A stretch of DNA of 64,000 bases from Floccularia luteovirens (taxonomy: Eukaryota > Basidiomycota > Agaricomycetes > Agaricales > Squamanitaceae): contig VSJF01000001.1 of assembly GCA_009739215.1 (NCBI GenBank), positions 2,170,001 through 2,234,000 on the forward strand, given 5' to 3'. Under the pieces are notes generated by a model that saw only the letters and a program-made list of their open reading frames with translations, had not been told where the DNA came from and did not search any database. A program made the position numbers and the translations under genes. Below, piece after piece: positions 11,887 through 23,323 of this stretch; the stretch's first letter is position 1, and every line of letters starts with the position of its first letter.

Positions 11887-14800
11887 ATGCCCCAACTGCC
11901 CTCGACTTCGACAGCTCGTTATTCTTTCCAGTATACAGACACTGCCCCACCTGTGACCACAGCTCTACCGACAACAAACGGACTTCCTACGCCCACATCG
12001 AAACTCGATAATGACCCAAGATCCCTTAGCGGGAGCCCGAAAGTCGATCCTGACCAACTCTTTGTCAAACACACTGTATCGGAGGTGAAAACCGTGCAGA
12101 AGAAGTTAATGTAGGTTTAGCACATAACTACTTTAATTCTTACAATCTTACTTCCGCGACAATATTAGATCAGATGCTGACGCGAAGCAGGAGGAACTCC
12201 GGCTCATGGTTGGGTGCGTGCTGCTCTTTGGTATCATAGAAGAAATGTCATAATACTCCTTCCGCAAGTGTAGGGAACGTTATCGGGACTTGTTACAAGC
12301 CTCTACTTCGATTATATCCATAGCGAAATCGTCTCGCCGCGTCTTGCAGGCTCTAGAAGAGGTCCAAGAGTCCATTGTTTCTCAAGAAGAACCCCCATTG
12401 CCGCGTCAGAGCTCAAAAGCATCCACTATGAGTGGTACGCCTCTCATTATCTGCAAATGACTTTTACTAATATAAGATTCAGATAAAAACCTTCACACCC
12501 TTCAAATAATTTCTGCGCACATCAAAGTCCTACTAGATGCTCCAGAGCATTTGTGGAGATATATAGAGCATAAGCAGTATTTACAAGCAGCTTGGCTGTT
12601 TCTGTTAGCCCGCGTCATATATAGAGCCTTCGTACGGGATGATGAGCAGGATGGAAACCCATGGAGTGATCAAGGCGTGGATATCATGGTAGAGTTGTCT
12701 GTCTTCTGTTATAAACTTTACTTAATGACTTCAAACCAGAACGAATTCCCTCTTGTGCAACGACAATGGGAACTCGTCGGGCAATTTCGTTCTCAAATTA
12801 TTCAGAAGGCAAATTCCTCTTTGCGCGAATTTTCGACAACCCCAGAAGTACGTGTAGTTCACTAACAGCTTTCTTGCTCTTTCTTGCTCTTCTCACGCCA
12901 CAACTAGGAGATATGTGGCACACTTGTTACACTACACCTCCTAGATTCTAAACCATTAGGTGACGCAGGGGTTGCTCTACTCTCTCAGCGGTCAAAAACA
13001 CTACAGTCCGCATTATCATGGAATCCATCACTATCTCATCATACCAATGGAAAATTATTGAACGAAAAGATCAACACTAATCATTCCGTCTCAGCAAATA
13101 CATTGCCCAAAGAAGTCAAAGAAGCTATTTCAAATGGGTTAAACATCATAACCCAGACTGTTTGTACTACGCGTACAATATTTGAAGGCGATGACTGTAG
13201 GACCTCGTTGATGGGACGAGTCCTTAAGTCTATGCAATCAGACCAGGCCATTACTACCGGAGATGACATTCCCGACGAACTAAATGTAAAGACACAAACG
13301 CTCCTTATGAAATTAACCTCGTCAGCACATGTCCTTCTTCTGTCACCGGACCTCAGAACATACAGGCCATATATCGACCTAGAGTCTTTGTCTTCCTCTG
13401 TACAAGATCAGCTCTTCCGAAAATTAAATGAGTGGTTCGAGACATCAGCAAATCTCTTGCGAACCTCGGCGGTAGAATGGCTTTCACACCTCCAAAGCGT
13501 CAAAGATGTATGGAATACGAGAACATCGATTCGTAGCTGGGTCACTACCACAAAGCTGCAACATCATGAGCAAGTGTGCATTCAAGGACTATTAGACGAC
13601 CTCTGCAAAGACCGAGTTGTAGGAATCTGGAGACTGTCTCTCTCGCATGCTTGTGATTCATTCAAAGACCGTCTACAACAGTCAATATCCTCAGATCACA
13701 CTCCCGAAAGTAAACATCTCACTTTTGGACTCAAGCACTATTACTGACCAATACTATCATGCTATTATCACAGAACAACTTCCAGTAAACCTGTTATTCG
13801 ATCCTCCCATTTTACCCTCTCTTATGCAAATAACCTCCAATTCTACTAACATTCCTTTCCAAAACTATCAAGCTACTTTGAAGAAGCAACTTGCAGGTCG
13901 CGATTCTGCTTTGGACGATGTCTTGTTGGTGCTAGAAGAATGTGTTCGTGATATACAACGGGATGTTGCACATCTTCTTCGCAACGAAGATAAAGCCAAA
14001 AATAAGTATGTTGCATGAAATATCTGGCTACGTTGCTTCTCAATTACACCCAGAATCATTATCGATCAACTGAGCGACGCCTATCTACCAGCGGCAGAGG
14101 CAATGGCGGAAGATATTGTTGAAACATTGGAAACTTTCGTGTCCCAAACGATCGAAGAATCAGGTATTCGCGTCTGCTTTTCCATGCTGCCTTTCTCTTT
14201 CTTACAATTTGTATTAACAGAAATTGCAATTCATAAACTTGTCCTCCTGGGACGTGTTGTGGATACTCTTGCATCTGATTATCATTTTATGCTGAACCTA
14301 GGGTGTCAGAAAATTGCAACACAGGGTTTGAATGTCCTTTGAAACAATAATCATTCACTAATTCTTACCAGAATTCCGATCAAAGCTGAAAAGCCTCCAT
14401 GAACGCATCGTTGATAGTTGGCGAAATTCCATCATCATTAAAATTACGAGATGCAAAGAATGTCTACCATTCGTCCCCTCTTCCCCGAAACTGAAACTGG
14501 AGATGACGGGGACAAGTATGTGATCTCTATACCCTAACTTATGTTACCTGGTCTTACGTGCATACAATTCAGTACCTACTGATCCATCTCCTGAACTTGT
14601 CGATGCTTTGGTGACTCTTTCTGGCGCGATCCAAGAATTTACCCTTCACTGGGATCGGACACAAAGTATCGACATCATAGGAGATACCTTGCACATGTTC
14701 GCTGTGAGCTGGTCACAAAAGTACCGCGACCACGGAGAAACACAAATTTCCTTTGATTTAATGCTCTTGAAAAAAATCCTAGCTCTCTACAATGCAGGAT

Positions 14801-15132
14801 GGGCTGATGATTTCAACAAGGAAGACACTGTACCGGTAAATTCAAAGGCGTTTATAATTTTATAGGTCATTGACACTCATGCTTAGGCACGAACGGCTTT
14901 AAACAGTAAAGAGTTAGATAGTGCTACTTTGGAGTACCTGGCACGGACTCAAACCCTGTTTTCTGTCTTCCTTCCCTTCGCAACCAGGCATTCGAATAAT
15001 CAGAAAGCAACCTGTCTCTTGCCACTGGGTATCCCATCCTCAACGGAAACTTTCAAATCGGCCCTTAATTTAACTAATCCAGGTCCGAGATTTAGCTTAT
15101 TATTGGTTGGAGGAACGACGGAGGTCAGTTAG
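11887..15132 (+). CDS. COG1: Conserved oligomeric Golgi complex subunit 1
   Basis: COG1 is part of the eight-subunit tether for vesicles recycling within the Golgi. The start ATG at 11887 opens a Ser/Thr-rich leader; the conserved N-terminal helices follow (VDPDQLFVKHTVSEVKTVQ, then ERYRDLLQASTSIISIAKSS). The signature LLDAPEHLWRYIEHKQYLQ and AWLFLLARVIYRAF lies around 12532-12630. Many short introns are present, for example 12850-12907. The C-terminus ends near NPGPRFSLLLVGG. Around 13700-13715 the frame must move by +1 (from ...SSDHTPE to KVNISLLDSS) with no intron signal, which may be an assembly error. The part from about 13617 onward is duplicated at 17986-19512. Confidence 0.85.
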
Positions 15133-16463
15133 AACTCGTATCAATGATCCAAACTAGAGTATATAACCATGGCATAACCATATAATATTAATGATATGTG
15201 CACTCGCTCATGAGTACTAACCATTATGTTCATTCAACCCAGAGCCTCCCGACTGCATAAGCAAGGCTCACTACGACCTGTTCTCAACAGCCTGCATCAG
15301 GATATGTTCCGTATCCAAGAATGGTATTTTATCTTGGAACTGTCGAGAGGTCTTTTCATCACCCCAACGTGTTTTCTGTGTCAGCCTGAGTTCTATCGAT
15401 CTACATCTGAGGCAACCTCAGCCAGTTTCGACGCTTAATGATGGGTGGTGGTTACCCAGGGCAAATTGTTCGCTTGATCTAGACCGTCTCTCCATTCTTT
15501 GACACATCTGATATTTTAAATGATCCTTATGCTCGAAGTATTCCGTAGTTTAACGTTTATCCTGCGTATGTCTTCCAGAAAACATAAGATATCCAACCTG
15601 CGATCATCTAGCATCAGCCAGTTTCCTGCAGTCAGGGTGTGGCATACAGATTTCAATTGAAATCAAACGTTTACGAGAGATCTAATATATTAAAAGACCC
15701 CTCGAACAGTGCACGGCCATCACGAAACAAGCCAGCAAACAACCGATATAATCATAGCTCCTTTGAAATTTCCCAAGGTCCGATCCAATGTTTATGCCGC
15801 TCTCATCTCTACTGAACGCATGCACAGTTGGCCGTAATTGATTCATCTTGGCACGGCTGATGAATCTTTGCTATGTAACTGATTTTATGTTCCTGTTACG
15901 ACAGAGTGAACATCAGGCTGTGACTGTCATGATACTATATATATTACTGTAAGTATGCATTGTGTAATGATAAGCATGATGCAAAGGAATATCGTAAAAA
16001 TAAAATCGACCCAACAAATTTGTGCTTGTTGATGTTCAAGATACGGATATCTAGGACATCTTAACTAACGAACTGGTAACTTCCTTCAATCGGTGCGGAA
16101 AACAATAAATTTTTTTATTTTGGCGAACAAAGTAGAAAGCAGATAAGCCCTATAGAAGTCTGGAATGTCTTCTTGTTATTTCTTCCATTCTAATAATATA
16201 TATACCGTATTCCCTAAATAACCTGAGCTCGATAAGCTTCTGGGCTATGTAGCATTGTATCTATGATATATCATCATCATCTAACCAATGGCGATTCATA
16301 ACACTCATCACCCGTCACTTCAAAGTTCTTTCAAATAAATACCGGCCAAGTCTGTTTCCCCCATCACTACCTTCCTTACTCCTCGTGTACCCCGACCATA
16401 TTGCAAGGTCCCATTAACGAAGCAGCGTCAATTTATTTGACCTCGAATCCCTCTCGATGTCGC
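15133..16463. other. Non-coding spacer in left duplication copy
   Basis: 1.33 kb between the COG1 stop and the start of the seven-membrane-segment gene. A 70-codon reading frame at 15226-15438 is interrupted by a stop in the right copy and is not credible as a gene. The rest must hold the COG1 3' end and the promoter of the downstream gene. No RNA gene was recognised. Confidence 0.6.
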
Positions 16464-17944
16464 ATGGTCAAGTATCTAGATTCCTCTCTAGTGAGTGTAT
16501 TGACTTATGCCAAGGCGAATATCATTCAAACACTAGTTCTAGTATGAACGAATATGATGAATAACTCACAAATCAAGTCTGCTTTCCTAAGTCTCCACGT
16601 CATCGGAGGCCAAATCTGTCTTCCGCTGCTAATTTTCGTCTTCATAACAAAAAACATACACCGTCACCCCATCTTGATAAACTTCTGCCTTTCCTGGATA
16701 ATTTATTCTATAACATATTGTATATTGTAAGTGCTTTTGCAGCATCTAATGGGCAACAAATAACAGAGCAACGACATAAGGTTTTATAGTAATCAGCTAA
16801 ATTCACCGTCTGACAGTTTGTGCTTTGTGCAATCTGCAATGATACATGGCGCACCTCCTATGTAGCTACTTTATATCCCTTCGGCAATGCACAGCATCCT
16901 AATCCACTTCCTTCAGGGCTGGAGTTGCATCCCTAGCTCTGGTTATACAAGTAATACTTCCTCGCCTAAGCCTATGGAAAGTCTGACGCGTATACCGTGA
17001 AATAGGTCTGGTTACCCTTCAATGAACCAATCCCATTCGACCAGCGCAACCTATCTCTAGCCCTGCAGTTTCTGGTAAAGTCTCAAACATTTGATCTCAT
17101 TTGTAGTCCTAATAATGACACTGTCGACACAGATACTTGGATTACCGTATCTTACATTTATTTTCTTCGCAATAATTTCAGGCATTGTAGGTTACTCGCC
17201 GATTTATATATGCGCAAGTTGACCAATAGATGCCTATAGCTACAGCATCGGCGTCCGGAACTCGTAGATGCTTCAAATGGCCTTTACTGCACATACAACG
17301 GACACTCCTTGTAAGTAGCGGAGTACACGGGCCAGTTTTCTATATCTGATTATACATATAGCAGATGGGTTGTGCCAGGATTTGCTACTTCAATGTTATT
17401 GTTGATACTTGTTTTTGAAGGTTAGTTAATTCTGCTCCTCCTGAGGTTCTTGTTTTTGATGATACTTTCTTGACAGGAATCATTCTGAGACGCTATTTTA
17501 TACTCAGGAAACAGGTGTCGATTGGTTTTCCACTTGCGCAAAGGAAGACCTCATTGACATTGGTCATCCGCTTATTTATATTCACCGTTTGGACGATCAT
17601 TTCTTTGAGGTGTGTTCGCAAGTTGACCACCACTTAAATCCGCTTCTCATTATGCATTTTACAGTGCGGGGATATTTTTCATTTATAACGATTCAGTTCA
17701 ACCGTGGCCTTACATCATCCAAGCAAGTAGTACGTTCATTTTTCTGAGGAATGTGGGATAAATTTTGATTTCTGGGTAGTCCCTTTAGCAGCGTTCCTGG
17801 CGTTCGCCCTGCAGAAGGTATATGAGTTTATCCTGCTATATCATACTTGAAATGCTAACTCTCGACTCATAGGACTTATTCCTCGCTGTTTGTTATTGGA
17901 TGAGAAAACCCCAAAATACAAGCTCTGGTTCTGAAACAGCATAA
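16464..17944 (+). CDS. Seven-transmembrane GPCR-like protein, copy A
   Basis: Twelve small exons join in perfect frame (16464-16490, 16578-16726, 16781-16861, 16917-16950, 17006-17074, 17133-17186, 17246-17310, 17362-17420, 17477-17609, 17665-17729, 17780-17817, 17873-17944) to a protein of 281 residues. Seven hydrophobic segments are visible at about residues 15-37, 44-62, 70-100, 113-138, 162-185, 202-228 and 238-264. Loops 1 and 3 on the presumed inside are basic (TKNIHRHP; RRYFILRKQ), which predicts N-terminus outside. A Cys opens segment 3 (SLCFVQ) and another sits in the second outer loop (GLYCTY), the spacing of the GPCR disulphide. I do not recognise a named family; it resembles uncharacterised multi-pass proteins of mushrooms. 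It is not a Ste3 receptor. Copy B at 20844-22335 is its tandem paralogue. Confidence 0.75.
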
Positions 17945-18002
17945 GTCACTGGAATGACACCTGCTGTAACAATGTTCGCGCCAGATAGTTGTAGGAAAAT
18001 CC

Positions 18003-19512
18003 GTATGCTTGTGATTCATTCAAAGACCGTCTACAACAGTCAATATCCTCAGATCACCCCCCCCCGAAAGTAGACATCGAGCTTTTGGACTCAGAAACTA
18101 TAGGGTCTTTCAAAGTTGTCATTAATTATCCCATTATTTGTTCCATTAAGTCGTTTTTCCCGCCAAATTTTGATAATGGAACAATTAATGGGAAAATTAA
18201 TGGACAACTTTGAAAGGCCCTTATGACTGACTATTGATGTCGTGCTATTATCACGATCTTCCCATTTTGCTCACTCTTATGCAAATGACTTCCAATTCTA
18301 CCAACATTCCTTCCCAAAAGTATCAAGCTACCTTGAAGAAGCAACTTGCAGGTCGCGATTCTGTTTTGGACGATGTTTTGTTGATGCTAGAAGAATGTGT
18401 TCGTGATATTCAACAGGATGTTGCGCATCTTCTGCGCGACGAAAGTGTTGCATGAAATGTCTGGCTACATTGCTTCTCAATCGCACCCAGAATCATTATT
18501 GATCAACTGAGCGATGCCTATCTGCGGGCGGCAGAGGTAATGACGGAAGATGTCGTTAACACCTGGAAACTTAGTGTTCCAGACGATCGAAGAATCAGGT
18601 ATTCCGCGCCTGCTTCTCCATGCTGCCTTTCTCTTTCTTACAATTTGTATCAAAAGAAATTGCAATTCATAAACTTGTCGTCTTGGGACATGTTGTGGAT
18701 ACTCTTGCACCTGATTATCATTTTATACTGAACCTAGTGCCAGACAATTGCAACACACAATAATCATCACTATAGTAATTCTTACCAGATTCTGCTCAAA
18801 GTTGACATGCCTCCCTAAACGCGACGTTGATGGTTAACGAAATGACATCTAAAGTTATAAGATGCAAAAAACGTCAACTACTCACTTCGCTTTCGTCGAA
18901 ACTGGGGATGACGGAGACAAGTATGTGATATAAATTTGTACACAGCTAATGTTACCTAGTCTTATGTGCATATCTTCAGTACCCACTAATCCATCTCCTG
19001 AACATGTCAATGATTTAGTGACCCTTTCTAGCGCAATCCAAGGCTTCATTGGGATCGGACACAAAGTATTGACATCATAGGGGATACTTTGCACATGTTT
19101 GCCGTGAGCTGGTCAAAAGTGCCATGACCAACAAATTTCCTTTGATTTGGTGCTCTTGAGAAAACATTCCAGCCCTCCACAATGCAGGATGGGCTGATGA
19201 TCTCAACCAGGAATGCACTGTACCAGTAAATTCAAAGACGCTTATAATTTTATAGATCATCAACACCCACTTTTAGGCACGAACGGCTTTGAAGAGTAAA
19301 GGGTTAGATAGTGCTACTTCGGAGTACCTGGCACTGACTCAAACCCTGTTCTCTGTCTCCCTTCCCTTCGCAGCCAGGCATTCGAACTAATCATCTCTTG
19401 CCATTGGGCATCCCATCTTCAACGGAAACTTTCAAATCGACCCTTAATTAAATTAATCCAGGTCCGAAGATACAGTTTATTATTGGTTAAGGAAAGGACG
19501 GAGGTCAGTTAG
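18003..19512 (+). pseudogene. COG1 3'-fragment pseudogene
   Basis: This matches the last half of the COG1 gene at 13648-15132, including its introns, but has no 5' part and no start. Decay is clear. The exon encoding AGRDSALDD is still readable (AGRDSVLDD here), but codons are lost where copy 1 reads DKAKNK, and several later exons carry small indels. An ACCCCCCCCCCG run replaces the original ACACTCCCG, and a MITE sits in what was coding sequence. It is a by-product of the tandem duplication and is probably not functional. Confidence 0.85.
18102..18221. mobile_element. 120-bp MITE with near full-length inverted repeats
   Basis: The element begins AGGGTCTTTCAAAGTTGTC and ends with its near-exact complement (GACAACTTTGAAAGGCCCT). 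The arms extend inward for almost 50 bases each (both reach a TGTTCCATTA-type word), so the whole element can fold into a hairpin. It is flanked on both sides by TAT, consistent with a 2-3 bp target duplication. The left duplication copy has the empty site (CACTATTACTGACC) at the matching position near 13738. It codes for nothing and would need a transposase supplied elsewhere. The TA-containing target hints at a Tc1/mariner-type or Harbinger-type source, but this is not decided. Confidence 0.85.
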
Positions 19513-20843
19513 AACTCGCATCAATGATCCAAACTAGAGTATATAACTATGGCACAACCATATAATACTAATGATATGTGCACTCGTTCATGAAGACTAG
19601 CTATCATGCTCGTTCAACCCAGAGCCTTCCGGTTGTGCATAAACGAGATTCACTACTAACGACTTGTTCTCAGCAATCCTGCATCAGGATATGTTCCGAT
19701 TCAAGAATGGTATTTCATCTTGGAAGTGTCGAGAGGTATTTATCACCCTAATTTGTTTTCTACGTCAGCCTGAGTTCTATCGATCTATATCTGAGGCACC
19801 CCTAGCCAGTTTCGATTAATGATTACCCGGGCAAATTGTTCTCTTGATCTAGATGGTCCCTCCTTTCTTTGACAACAACCCTGATCAACACCGAAGTTTC
19901 GCCTGGTGGGAGTAGATACTATAAACGATCCGTGGGCTTGTAAGTAATCTGTAGTTCTGATAGTTTAACGTTTATTCTGCGTATTTCTGTTATTGTGTTT
20001 CAGATAACATCAAATATCTGACCTGCGACCATCTAGCAGCAGCCAGTTTCCTGCGGTCAGGGTGTAACATATGGAACGCACTTGAAATCAAACGTTTACG
20101 AGACATCAACATATCATAAGTATAGGAGATTCCTCGAAGAGTGCATGGCCATTTCGAAACAGACCAGTGAACAACAGATATAATCATAGCTCCCGCGAAA
20201 TTTCCCAAGGTCCGATTCGATGCAGCTCTCATCTCTATTAGTTGGCCGAATTGATTCATCAGCCATTTGTTAGCTGATCTCATGTGCCCGTTACGACAGA
20301 GTGAACGTCGGGCGGTGACTGCCATGATACCATATAATATAAGAGATTACCGCAAGTACGTGTGATGGTAAGCATGATGCAAAGGAATATCATAAAAATA
20401 GAATCGACCCAACAAATATGTGCTTGTTGTTAAGATACGGACCTACATATGTTTGCTATAGAACGCCTACAATAACTGTAATCAACTGGTAACTTCTTAA
20501 GCCTCGGTCGATGCGGAAATCATTAAATTTTTTTAAAACCATATCTGAAGCATCAGGGCAGATAAGGCCTGTAAAAGGTCTGGAATGTTTTTCTCCCCGT
20601 CTAATAATGTACCGTGTTCCCAAAATGATAAAATAACTTGAGCTCGATAATCTAACCAATGGTGGTTCATCATGCGTCACCGGTTCACCCGTTAGAACGG
20701 TATTTATTAGAAATGAACTTCAAAGTCCTTTCCCCCCGTCACTACCTTTCTTACTTACCCCTCGTGTACCCCGACTATATTGCAAGGTTCCATTAGCGAG
20801 GCAGCGTCAATTTAGTTTGACCTCGAATCCCTCTCGATGTCGC
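19513..20843. other. Non-coding spacer in right duplication copy
   Basis: 1.33 kb, the counterpart of 15133-16463. A 111-codon minus-strand frame (19990-20325) is present but has no recognisable domain, and its matching region in the left copy shows indels that do not respect codons, so I do not call it a gene. It should contain the promoter of copy B. Confidence 0.6.
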
Positions 20844-22335
20844 ATGTTCAAGTATTTAGATCCCTCTTCAGTGAGTGTGTTAACTTATGCCAAGGTATAT
20901 CACTCAAGCACTAGTTTTAGTATGAAAGAATATGATGAATAACTCACAAATCAAGTCTGCTTTCCTAAGTCTCCACATTACTGGTGGCCAAATCTGTCTT
21001 CCGCTGCTAGTTATCATTTTCATAACAAAAAACATACACCGTCATCCCACCCTTATAAACTTCTGCCTTTCCTGGATAATTTATTCTATAACATATTGCA
21101 TATTGTGAGTGCTTTTGCAGCATCTAATGGGCAACAAATAACAGAGCAACGACATAAGGTTGTATAGTAACCAGCTAAATACACCACCTGGCAGTTTATG
21201 CTTTGTGCAATCTGCAATGATACATGGTGCATCCCCTATGTAGCTACTTTATATCCCTCCGGCAATTTTCAGCATACTAACCTACTTCCTTCAGGGCTGG
21301 AGTTGCATCCCTAGCTGTGGTTATACAAGTAATACCTTTTTATCTACGCTTATGGGGGGTTTGAATTTCATCTACTGTGTAGGTCTGGTTACCCTTCAAT
21401 GAACCGACCCCGGCATTCTGCCAGCGCAAACTATCTCCAGCCCTGCATTTTCTGGTAGAGTCTCAAACATTGGATCTTGTAGCCCTAATAATAATATCGT
21501 TGACACAGATGCTTGGATTACCATATCTTACATTTATTTTCTTCGCAATCCTTTCAAGCATTGTAAGTTACTCGCCAATTTATATATGCTCAAGTTGACC
21601 AATGGATGCTTATAGTTACAGCATCGACGACCGGATCTTGTAAATGCTTCAAATGGCCTTTATTGCACGTACAAGGGACATTCCTTGTAAGTATCAGATT
21701 GGGAGTTGGTTTCTATATCTGACTCATTGTACATATAGCAGCTGGGTTGTTCCAGGATTTGCTACTACAATGTTACTATTAATACTTGTTTTCGAAGGTT
21801 AGTTAATTCTGCCACTCAGGCCTCAGGTTCCAGTGTTTGATTATAAGTCTTGTTTCCTGACAGGAATCATTCTGAGACGCTATTTTATACTCAGGAAACA
21901 GGTGTCGATTGGTTTTCCACTGGCTCAAAGGAAGACTTCGTTCATACTGGTCATCCGCTTATTTATATTCACCATTTGGACGATCACTTCTTTGAGGTGT
22001 GTTCGCAAGTTGGCCACCACTTAAACCTTCTTCTCATTATGAATTATTATATAGTGCGGGGATATTCTTCATTTCTAACTACTCAGTTCAACCGTGGCCT
22101 TACATCATTCAAGCAAGCAGTACGTCCATTTTTTTTTGATGAATGTGGGATAATTTTTGATTTCTGGGTAGTCCCTTTAGCAGCGTTCCTGGCGTTCGCC
22201 CTGCAGAAGGTATATGGTTTATTCTGCTATGTTTTACTTGAAATGCTAAAACACCCTTCATAGGACGTATTCCTCGCTGTCTGTTTTTGGAAGAGAAAGC
22301 CTCAAACTACAAGCTCTGGTTCAGAGACAGCATAA
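20844..22335 (+). CDS. Seven-transmembrane GPCR-like protein, copy B
   Basis: Tandem paralogue of the gene at 16464-17944 with the same twelve-exon structure; every splice site is kept and the frame is open from the ATG at 20844 to the TAA at 22333-22335, about 282 residues. It starts MFKYLDPSSSAFLSLH (copy A: MVKYLDSSLSAFLSLH) and ends KRKPQTTSSGSETA (copy A: MRKPQNTSSGSETA). The two Cys residues expected to pair (SLCFVQ and GLYCTY) are both kept, as are the basic inner loops. One codon is gained in exon 5 relative to copy A. Conservation of frame in two diverged copies argues that both are, or were recently, under selection. It is convergent with SEC61 gamma, 308 bp away. Confidence 0.75.
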
Positions 22336-22643
22336 ATCACTGGAATGGCACCGGCAGTGACAGTGGTTGCGCCCTCCACCACTTCAAGTTTATTGAGTGG
22401 CGAATCGGCCACATGGCTTACTGAAGCTATGTTCATAACAACACAGGAGTGTTAAACCCAGCATCACCTTGCGACATAGTTGGATAGGCAACTATAGCAA
22501 CAGAATATGAGCGGAGACAGATCATTGACCAAGCATCCTCAGGAGTAACGTCATCGATTTCATCCAGTTGCTGCAGTGATACGTTCAACGATTCGCAATA
22601 CATTGCATGCCAAAACGCACAGGATAAAATATATAAAGTAGTG

Positions 22644-23069
22644 CTATGCTCCTCCACTGCGATACTTGTCAGTAAAACTAAAGAAATTGTGTAATAAGAA
22701 ATAACATACACTAGAATATTATTACTAGATGAAATAATCCATTAGTTCAGGTGAACAACACATAGAAAATTTCACGAACATAGGGATATGAATGAGTTTA
22801 ACGAAGTAGCCGATGAATCCCATAACGGCAAATCCGACTGCTACTGCTTTGCAAATCTGGGAAAACTCTATGATGATATAAGTATCCATGCTTTTGAGGT
22901 CGCCTATGAGCTAACCTTTTTGTGAAGGTTTCGTGCATCGTGTGAGGAACTAAAACGAACATTTTGAGATACTCTTTCATTACGGAAAAAACATTAGAAC
23001 ACATACTTGGTTTCCTTCACGGATGAACTGTTGGGGAATTTCGATAAATTCACGGACTTTGTCGGACAT
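22644..23069 (-). CDS. SSS1: Protein transport protein Sec61 subunit gamma
   Basis: Small single-span subunit of the ER translocon. Five exons on the minus strand join to about 70 residues. The protein starts [19 protein letters not shown], continues [11 protein letters not shown] and [20 protein letters not shown], and ends HIPINNILVGGA. The last exon encodes only the final few residues and is found by matching the invariant VGGA ending before the TAG at 22644-22646. The membrane span is [17 protein letters not shown]. The gene is divergent from the PPR gene (254 bp between starts). Sec61 gamma near the A mating-type locus is also remembered from other agarics. Confidence 0.93.
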
Positions 23070-23323
23070 GGCTGAGGTGAAAGGAGAGTAGAGGACGAAG
23101 GGTGATGCAGCAGCTGGCAAGAAGGAAGTGTGTTGTTAAAAAGAGTGATCGTAAATTGAGACGTGTCACTGAGTTGCAATTCCCACGGTGATCCGACTTG
23201 AATATTTTTCAACTGTCAAAGTATTATAAACTAATCGCGTTTCAACAATTTACAAGTTTGTCTTTTTGTTCTTTTCATTTCTAATAGCTTATAACATAGA
23301 TCATTATAGGTTCACATACATGA

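Larger units (their letters stand above)
13617..17985 (+). repeat. Tandem segmental duplication, left copy
   Basis: This 4.4-kb stretch matches 17986-22372 in the same orientation along its whole length, with scattered substitutions and small indels. It holds the 3' part of COG1, 1.3 kb of non-coding DNA and a complete seven-membrane-segment gene. By eye the copies agree at most positions, including in introns and spacer DNA; I did not compute an identity. The left edge is set by the shared word GTTGTAGGAA, the right by TCACTGGAATG followed by GCGCC. Confidence 0.9.
17986..22372 (+). repeat. Tandem segmental duplication, right copy
   Basis: Direct repeat of 13617-17985, directly abutting it. 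It starts inside COG1, so the COG1 part here lacks its 5' half and is a pseudogene, while the downstream seven-membrane-segment gene is complete. A 120-bp hairpin element at 18102-18221 is the largest insertion relative to the left copy. Confidence 0.9.

Noticed and set aside
15226..15438. 70-codon frame after COG1
   Set aside because: The right duplication copy has a stop in the same place, so it is not conserved.
19990..20325. 111-codon minus-strand reading frame in the right duplication copy
   Set aside because: The matching stretch in the left copy differs by indels that break the frame, and the protein has no recognisable feature.
16464..22335. Ste3-type pheromone receptors
   Set aside because: The two seven-membrane-segment proteins lack the Ste3 features I would expect: an LPWHWRARN-like first loop, the conserved RxRxF third loop and the usual long C-terminal tail. 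Their tail is only about 20 residues.
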